Shown here: piece by piece, positions 59,221-64,000 of the stretch
Layout: the number at the start of each line of letters is the position of its first letter
How positions within the stretch are numbered: the first letter of the stretch is position 1
NCBI GenBank assembly: GCA_018969425.1
Contig: JAGWYJ010000016.1
Location: 1 to 64,000, forward strand
Reading direction: 5' to 3'
Length of the DNA: 64,000 nucleotides
Source: Alphaproteobacteria bacterium
GTDB taxonomy: Bacteria; Pseudomonadota; Alphaproteobacteria; Caulobacterales; Hyphomonadaceae
The notes under the pieces: generated by a model
Databases searched by the model: none
What the model was told of the DNA's origin: nothing
What the model saw: only the letters and a program-made list of their open reading frames with translations
Translations under genes and position numbers: made by a program

Positions 59221-60354
59221 CTACCTCAGCTTGAGCGTTGCAAGGCCGACGAGGGCGAGCAGGAAAGCGATAATCCAGAAGCGGATGACAACCGTCGACT
59301 CAGACCATCCAAGTTTCTCGAAATGATGGTGGATAGGAGCCATAAGAAAGACCCGCTTACCGGTCATCTTAAACGACGCAACCTGAATGATGACCGACAA
59401 GGCCTCAAGAAGGAAAAGACCCCCGACGATAGCGAGGACAAGTTCATGCTTAACGCAGACGGCCATCGCTCCCAGGCCCCCGCCGAGGGCAAGCGAGCCC
59501 GTATCCCCCATGAACACCTTGGCAGGGGGAGCATTGTACCAGAGGAACCCTAAACCTCCCCCGACAAACGAGCCCATCACAACAGCGAGTTCCGCGGTTC
59601 CAGGAGTCGCGGTCAGAAGAAGATAATTCGCCAGGCGAGGCGTTCCGCAAGCGTACGCGATGAACCCGAAAGTGGCCCCTGCGATCATGACAGGCCCAAT
59701 GGCCAGACCATCCAGACCGTCAGTGAAATTCACCGCATTCCCGGCCCCGACGATGACGAATGCGCCGAACGCAATGAATCCTACCAGAGTGAGGTCGAGC
59801 AGGAAGTCCTTCAGGAATGGCAGGGCGAGGGACTGTTCGAACTTGTCAGGCGGCATCGATGCAGCCAGCCCGCCCTCAACAGCCTCCCTGGCCGCCAGCG
59901 GAGCATACTGGGTGATCCAGTAAACAGCGGCGCCGGCGATCACGAACTCCATCACCAGACGCGCCTTGCCTGACAATCCGGCAGTGCCGCGCTTGGTGAC
60001 CTTCTGGTAATCGTCAATGAACCCGACAGCGCCAAACATCAGCGTAACCAGAAACACAATCCAGACATACTGGTTAGACAGATCGGCCCAAAGAAGAGTT
60101 CCAGCGGAGATGCCGAACAGGATGAGAAAGCCGCCCATCGTCGGCGTTCCCTTTTTCGACATGTGACTTGCAGGGCCATCCTCGCGGATAGGCTGCCCCT
60201 TTCCCTGCTTGCGACGAAGCCACGCGATCATCGGAGCCCCGAATATCAGCGAAAGAATAAGAGCAGTCGCCAGCGCCAATCCCGTTCGGAACGTGATGTA
60301 ACTGAAAAGATTCAGATCATCCCCGGCATAAGGAGCGAGAAACTCATAAAGCAT
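59221..60354 (-). CDS. mraY: Phospho-MurNAc-pentapeptide transferase
   Basis: MraY couples the UDP-MurNAc-pentapeptide to undecaprenyl phosphate, forming lipid I. Ten membrane helices are visible. [20 protein letters not shown] followed by [25 protein letters not shown] (the Asp-Asp catalytic motif) and [20 protein letters not shown] are the hallmark loops. [16 protein letters not shown] contains the histidine triplet. GGGAGG seven bases before the ATG at 60354 sets the start, which overlaps the murF stop by 11 bases. The 378 residues, with the conserved first helix, are slightly longer than the E. coli enzyme. Confidence 0.96.
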   Translation of the reverse strand: MLYEFLAPYAGDDLNLFSYITFRTGLALATALILSLIFGAPMIAWLRRKQGKGQPIREDGPASHMSKKGTPTMGGFLILFGISAGTLLWADLSNQYVWIVFLVTLMFGAVGFIDDYQKVTKRGTAGLSGKARLVMEFVIAGAAVYWITQYAPLAAREAVEGGLAASMPPDKFEQSLALPFLKDFLLDLTLVGFIAFGAFVIVGAGNAVNFTDGLDGLAIGPVMIAGATFGFIAYACGTPRLANYLLLTATPGTAELAVVMGSFVGGGLGFLWYNAPPAKVFMGDTGSLALGGGLGAMAVCVKHELVLAIVGGLFLLEALSVIIQVASFKMTGKRVFLMAPIHHHFEKLGWSESTVVIRFWIIAFLLALVGLATLKLR

Positions 60355-61774
60355 CTGCAATCCTCCCGGATGAAGCGTCTTGATCGACGCCTTTGTCTAT
60401 CGCACGAAGGATCGTGGCGACTTTTCCCATGCCGGATGCATTCGAGCCTTTGATCAAGACCACATCCCCCGAAAGCAACAGGGAATTCATCGTCGCCGCC
60501 GCTTCTTCGGGCCCGTGTGTCATCCTGACCTCAATCGAAGGAGCCTCCCGAATCAGTCGAGCGGCCAGATGCCTCATCTCTCCGCCAGACAGGATCACGA
60601 CACTCACGCCTGCGGCGATAAGCGGTTCTGCAAGACCGGAATGCCACTCAGCGCTCTCCTCACCGAGCTCACGCATTTCGCCCAGTACGGCGACCTTGCG
60701 GCCAGGGCGACGCGCCAGCCCCGAAAAGGCAGCACGCATTGATTGAGGGTTGGCGTTATAGCTGTCGTCCACGAGGGTGATGGGGTCGCCTGTCGCCAGC
60801 TGTAGAGTCTCCGCAGTGCCTCGACCTGGCGGCGGCGAGTAGCCGCTCAAAGCCTGCGCAGCGCTGCGGGCGTCGATACCGGAGGCGACAGCCGCAAGAA
60901 CAGCAAGAGCGGCGTTGGCGGCCCAATGCTCTCCCACGGCGAGCAATTCAGTTTCAACAACGGCCCCCAGGACTTCAAGACGGATCAGGGACCTGGCGCC
61001 GTCAGAATCATAATCTCGGACGCCAGCGCTGTGAACGCCCGGATCGCCGCCGAAGGTTAAAACCTCTGCAGACGGCTGAAGATCGAAAGCTCGTCGCCTG
61101 AGAGTTTCAAAGAACGAATCCCGTTCAGGAAGAATGACCACTCCGTCGGGCTCAAGTCCGGCGAAGATATCGGACTTCTCGCCAGCGACTGCATCAACGC
61201 TACCCAAGCCCTCCAGATGAGCAGGGGCGATACAGGTGATCATCGCAATGTGTGGACGAACGAGCCGCGAGCGCGGAGCGATCTCGCCTGGCGTGCTCAT
61301 GCCGATTTCAAAGATCGCGCGTTGGGTGTCGCGGGGCATCCTTGCGAGGGTAAGAGGAACGCCCCAGTGATTGTTAAATGACTTGTCGGACCAGTGCGAA
61401 CGTCCATGCGCCCGAAAGATCCGGGCAATCATTTCCTTCACGCTGGTTTTGCCGACAGAGCCGGTTACGGCCGCGCACACGCCCGACATTCGCCGGCGCG
61501 AAGCGGAGCCCAGTTGGACCAGCGCCTCCAGCACGTCTCCTGAGATAAGGCCGGGACGCCCCACATCCCGGGACACCAGACAGGCTGCAGCGCCCGCAGA
61601 GAAGGCCGTGTCAACGAAATCATGCCCATCCCGAATGTCCCTAAGCGCCACGAAGAGATCGCCAGGAGACAAAGTTCGGGTGTCTATGGACACCCCGGAA
61701 ACACGCCACTCTCCGATTCGACGGCCCGAAACAGCCGCCTCGACTTCGTGAGCAGTCCATAAATCTTCTGTCAT
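60344..61774 (-). CDS. murF: UDP-MurNAc-tripeptide D-alanyl-D-alanine ligase
   Basis: MurF adds the D-Ala-D-Ala made by Ddl. [20 protein letters not shown] is the N-terminal domain, [20 protein letters not shown] the ATP loop, and [20 protein letters not shown] the substrate region. [15 protein letters not shown] and [20 protein letters not shown] lead into the C-terminal domain. The ATG at 61772-61774 overlaps the murE stop by one base (TGATG). The length of 476 is normal. Confidence 0.96.
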   Translation of the reverse strand: MTEDLWTAHEVEAAVSGRRIGEWRVSGVSIDTRTLSPGDLFVALRDIRDGHDFVDTAFSAGAAACLVSRDVGRPGLISGDVLEALVQLGSASRRRMSGVCAAVTGSVGKTSVKEMIARIFRAHGRSHWSDKSFNNHWGVPLTLARMPRDTQRAIFEIGMSTPGEIAPRSRLVRPHIAMITCIAPAHLEGLGSVDAVAGEKSDIFAGLEPDGVVILPERDSFFETLRRRAFDLQPSAEVLTFGGDPGVHSAGVRDYDSDGARSLIRLEVLGAVVETELLAVGEHWAANAALAVLAAVASGIDARSAAQALSGYSPPPGRGTAETLQLATGDPITLVDDSYNANPQSMRAAFSGLARRPGRKVAVLGEMRELGEESAEWHSGLAEPLIAAGVSVVILSGGEMRHLAARLIREAPSIEVRMTHGPEEAAATMNSLLLSGDVVLIKGSNASGMGKVATILRAIDKGVDQDASSGRIADAL

Positions 61775-63234
61775 CAACGCCCGCCTCCGAGATCAGCCAG
61801 GGCGGCCTCGGCAGCCTCATGATCGGAGAAGGGAGTCACGACGCCGCGCACAATCTGTCCGGTTTCATGACCCTTTCCCGCGATCAAAAGGGCGTCCCCG
61901 GATCTGAGACGCCTCACTCCCTCGAAAATGGCGGAACGACGATCGCCGATATCGGACGCTTCCGGCGCCGCATTCCGGATCGCCGCGCGAATGAGCGCCG
62001 GGTCCTCTGAACGGGGGTTATCGTCCGTGATGATGACATCGTCTGCAAATCGACGCGCGACATCTCCCATCATCGGACGCTTCGCCGCATCACGATCTCC
62101 GCCGCAACCGAACACGAGAACGAGACGTCCGCGCACGTGCGGGCGAACAGCCCTTAACAAGGCCTCCAGTCCGTCAGGAGTGTGAGCGTAGTCGACAAAG
62201 ACAGGCGCCCGCTGAGGTGTCTGGCCCACCAGCTCCAACCTTCCTCGGACTCCGCAAAGATGGGGGACCGCCTCCAGCACTTTCTCCATAGGCTCACCAA
62301 GCGCATAAGCGATGCCCACAGCGCAAAGCACGTTCAGAGCCTGAAATTCGCCGATGAGAGGCAGATGAACCACCGCCTCACGATCGCGTCCCGGGGCCTC
62401 CTCCCACTGAATTCGAAGATCCTGGCCGGTACCCCGGGGAATGATTTCATCGAACCAGACATGATCCCCCCGCCAACCCACGGTGATCACCTTTAATCCG
62501 GCACGGCTTGATGCGGCGGAGAAAGCATCACGCTCGGGACTGTCAGCGTTGATCACCGCTGGGGCGCCAGGGGGCAGGAGCTCTGAGAACAATCTGAGCT
62601 TTGCCGAACGATACTCTTCGAAGGTCGTGTGATAGTCGAGATGGTCTTGTGTCAGGTTCGTAAACGCCCCGACCGATAACCGAACGCTATCCAGGCGATA
62701 CTGGTCCAGTCCATGCGAGGAAGCCTCCATGGCGACATGCGTCACACCGTCATCAGCGAGAGTTTGAAGGGTTTCACATATCATGACCGGATCAGGTGTC
62801 GTATGCCCCAGATCCACCGCCCCCCGGGGCCCCACAGCGCCAAGGGTGCCCATCGACGCAGCCTGATGACCTAAACGGGCCCAGATCTGACGAAGAAAGT
62901 CGACGGTCGAACTCTTGCCATTTGTTCCTGTAACAGCCGCAATCACAGACGGCTGCCTGGGGGTCATAGCGGCGGCCGCTCTGGCGAGCGCAAGCCTGGG
63001 CTCGGGCACATTAACAACTGGAACCGACCACTGCCCAGGGCGCTCATCAGTAAGAACAGCAACCGCGCCGGCGGCCAACGCAGCGTCAATGTATGAACGC
63101 CCATCTCCACGCGATCCCTGAAGGGCCGCAAAAAGATACCCCGGTTGAACCTTACGACTGTCGGCAGTCACGCCGACGATATCAATTTCGGCAAGGTCGC
63201 GTCCAAGTTCGGGAAAGAGTTCGCCCAGCCTCAT
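61774..63234 (-). CDS. murE: UDP-MurNAc-dipeptide:meso-diaminopimelate ligase
   Basis: MurE adds the third residue of the peptide. PGYLFAALQGSRGDGRSYID is the N-terminal domain and AAVTGTNGKSSTVDFLRQIW the ATP loop, with AMEASSHGLDQYRLD and FTNLTQDHLDYHTTFEEY following. VIITDDNPRSEDPALI contains DNPR, the motif that selects meso-diaminopimelate over lysine. Peptidoglycan is therefore of the Gram-negative DAP type. GAGG six bases before the ATG at 63232-63234 fits, and the start overlaps the ftsI stop by four bases (ATGA). Confidence 0.96.
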   Translation of the reverse strand: MRLGELFPELGRDLAEIDIVGVTADSRKVQPGYLFAALQGSRGDGRSYIDAALAAGAVAVLTDERPGQWSVPVVNVPEPRLALARAAAAMTPRQPSVIAAVTGTNGKSSTVDFLRQIWARLGHQAASMGTLGAVGPRGAVDLGHTTPDPVMICETLQTLADDGVTHVAMEASSHGLDQYRLDSVRLSVGAFTNLTQDHLDYHTTFEEYRSAKLRLFSELLPPGAPAVINADSPERDAFSAASSRAGLKVITVGWRGDHVWFDEIIPRGTGQDLRIQWEEAPGRDREAVVHLPLIGEFQALNVLCAVGIAYALGEPMEKVLEAVPHLCGVRGRLELVGQTPQRAPVFVDYAHTPDGLEALLRAVRPHVRGRLVLVFGCGGDRDAAKRPMMGDVARRFADDVIITDDNPRSEDPALIRAAIRNAAPEASDIGDRRSAIFEGVRRLRSGDALLIAGKGHETGQIVRGVVTPFSDHEAAEAALADLGGGR

Positions 63235-64000
63235 AGCGACCTCGCGTCAGAAACAGCCTGGAGCTGGGGCTGAGCCTCCTCCGCAGAGGTCATGATGGGC
63301 TCAAGACCAAGCAGAGGAGCTGCCCTGGAGATTACATGACCTGCGATTGTCGCAGCAGTGTACGCGGCGGTCCGCGCTTCTCCCGACCTGGGAGTCGCTT
63401 CGTCCAGAACGATCAATACGACGAACTGAGGACGCGAAGCAGGAAAGACTGCAGCAAACGATGTCACATTTCGATTCGGGTCATACCCGTCCGGACCAGG
63501 TTTTTCGGCGGTTCCGGTCTTGCCCGCAACCTCGTAGCCGACAGAGTCAGCATTGTGCCCGGTCCCGGAGGTTACCGTGTATCGCATCATGTCGAGAACT
63601 GTTCGTGCGGTCTCTGATGACATGACCTGCCTGCGATCAGCGCGATCTGGATCGACTGGCTCAAGAAAGGTTGGGGACAGATAAAATCCCCCATTGGCGA
63701 AAGGAACGAAGCTCATGGCGAACGCCAGCGGCGAGACTGCGATTCCATGACCATAGCTGACAGTGGCCGACGTTAATCCATCCCATTCGCCAGGAGTGAG
63801 AGGAGCCGCAGACGGCGGTCCGTCATAGTCCATCCGAGAAAGCAGCCCCAGTGATGCGAGAAACTCCCGCTGCCGCTCAGGTCCGATCCTCTGCGCAATC
63901 TGGACAGCGCCAATGTTGGAAGACTGCGCGATGATATCAGCGACCGAAACTGCATGAGCGTGATCAAGAGGATGGGAATCGCGAACCGTCGCCGCGCCGA
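63231..64000 (-). CDS. ftsI: Septal transpeptidase FtsI (PBP3), C-terminal part (runs off the right edge)
   Basis: About 256 residues of the transpeptidase domain are visible and the frame is open to the window edge. The second active-site motif SSN is in ADIIAQSSNIGAVQIAQRIG, close to the edge. TSATVSYGHGIAVSPLAFAM followed by SFVPFANGGFY is the usual stretch before the third motif, and VAGKTGTAEKPGPDGYD holds KTG. The first motif (SxxK), the N-terminal membrane span and the dimerisation domain lie outside. The frame continues upstream of an internal ATG at 63833, so that ATG is not the start. It overlaps murE by four bases and is the usual first or second gene of the dcw run. Confidence 0.94.
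   Translation of the reverse strand, partial: GAATVRDSHPLDHAHAVSVADIIAQSSNIGAVQIAQRIGPERQREFLASLGLLSRMDYDGPPSAAPLTPGEWDGLTSATVSYGHGIAVSPLAFAMSFVPFANGGFYLSPTFLEPVDPDRADRRQVMSSETARTVLDMMRYTVTSGTGHNADSVGYEVAGKTGTAEKPGPDGYDPNRNVTSFAAVFPASRPQFVVLIVLDEATPRSGEARTAAYTAATIAGHVISRAAPLLGLEPIMTSAEEAQPQLQAVSDARSL

Overview
The window reads as a stretch of an alphaproteobacterial chromosome. The strongest evidence is a circularly permuted, two-piece tmRNA gene (ssrA) next to an alpha-type SspB adaptor, and a long division and cell-wall (dcw) cluster in the usual alphaproteobacterial order running on into lpxC, bamD, recN and ligA. A flagellin gene at the left edge points to a motile organism. A possible CtrA box before ftsZ would fit the Caulobacterales or Parvularculales side of the class, but I cannot name a genus. 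Base composition is moderately GC-rich and even, apart from an AT-rich patch upstream of the flagellin gene. I saw no insertion sequence, prophage, CRISPR array, rRNA or tRNA.

Layout. 0-6.4 kb: flagellin (partial), an EVE-domain protein, leuA with a leucine-rich leader peptide, a TVP38-type membrane protein, a short-chain dehydrogenase and a lipoprotein glycerophosphodiesterase. 6.4-10.5 kb: a gene-free stretch with several hairpins, the proton-pumping pyrophosphatase hppA, a small exported protein and a rhomboid protease. 10.7-14.4 kb: ilvB-ilvN-ilvC, with a Leu/Val-rich leader peptide and a terminator in front of ilvB. 14.5-20 kb: miaA, serB and the envelope quality-control set hflK-hflC-degP. 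20-29 kb: a family 2 glycosyltransferase, mrp, a protein resembling a degenerate nucleotidyltransferase, a large repeat-type lipoprotein, a hupE pair, an SMP-30 protein, folA and a VUT-family transporter. 29-33 kb: a small Ala/Pro/Glu lipoprotein, thyA, aqpZ, ssrA, sspB and a thioesterase.

33-45.5 kb and 51-64 kb are mostly the minus-strand cell-envelope block. In transcription order it is ftsI, murE, murF, mraY, murD, ftsW, murG, murC, two extra exported proteins, murB, [an interruption of plus-strand genes], ddl, ftsQ, ftsA, ftsZ, lpxC, a DUF4349 protein, bamD, recN and ligA. Many junctions overlap by 1 to 13 bases, so translation is probably coupled. The interruption (45.6-51 kb) holds a lipoprotein beta-propeller, a HAD phosphatase, a YbaN-like membrane protein and two tandem paralogous serine hydrolases.

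How the genes work together: leuA and ilvBNC make branched-chain amino acids and both seem to be controlled by translation-coupled attenuation. ssrA and sspB form the ribosome-rescue and tagged-protein delivery route to ClpXP. hflKC and degP handle envelope proteolysis. The dcw genes make meso-diaminopimelate peptidoglycan and the divisome, and lpxC and bamD serve the outer membrane. I found no convincing new multi-gene system. The best leads are the two attenuators, the ssrA-sspB pair, an extensin-like protein with LAS-peptidase motifs inserted in the dcw cluster, and the degenerate nucleotidyltransferase-like gene.
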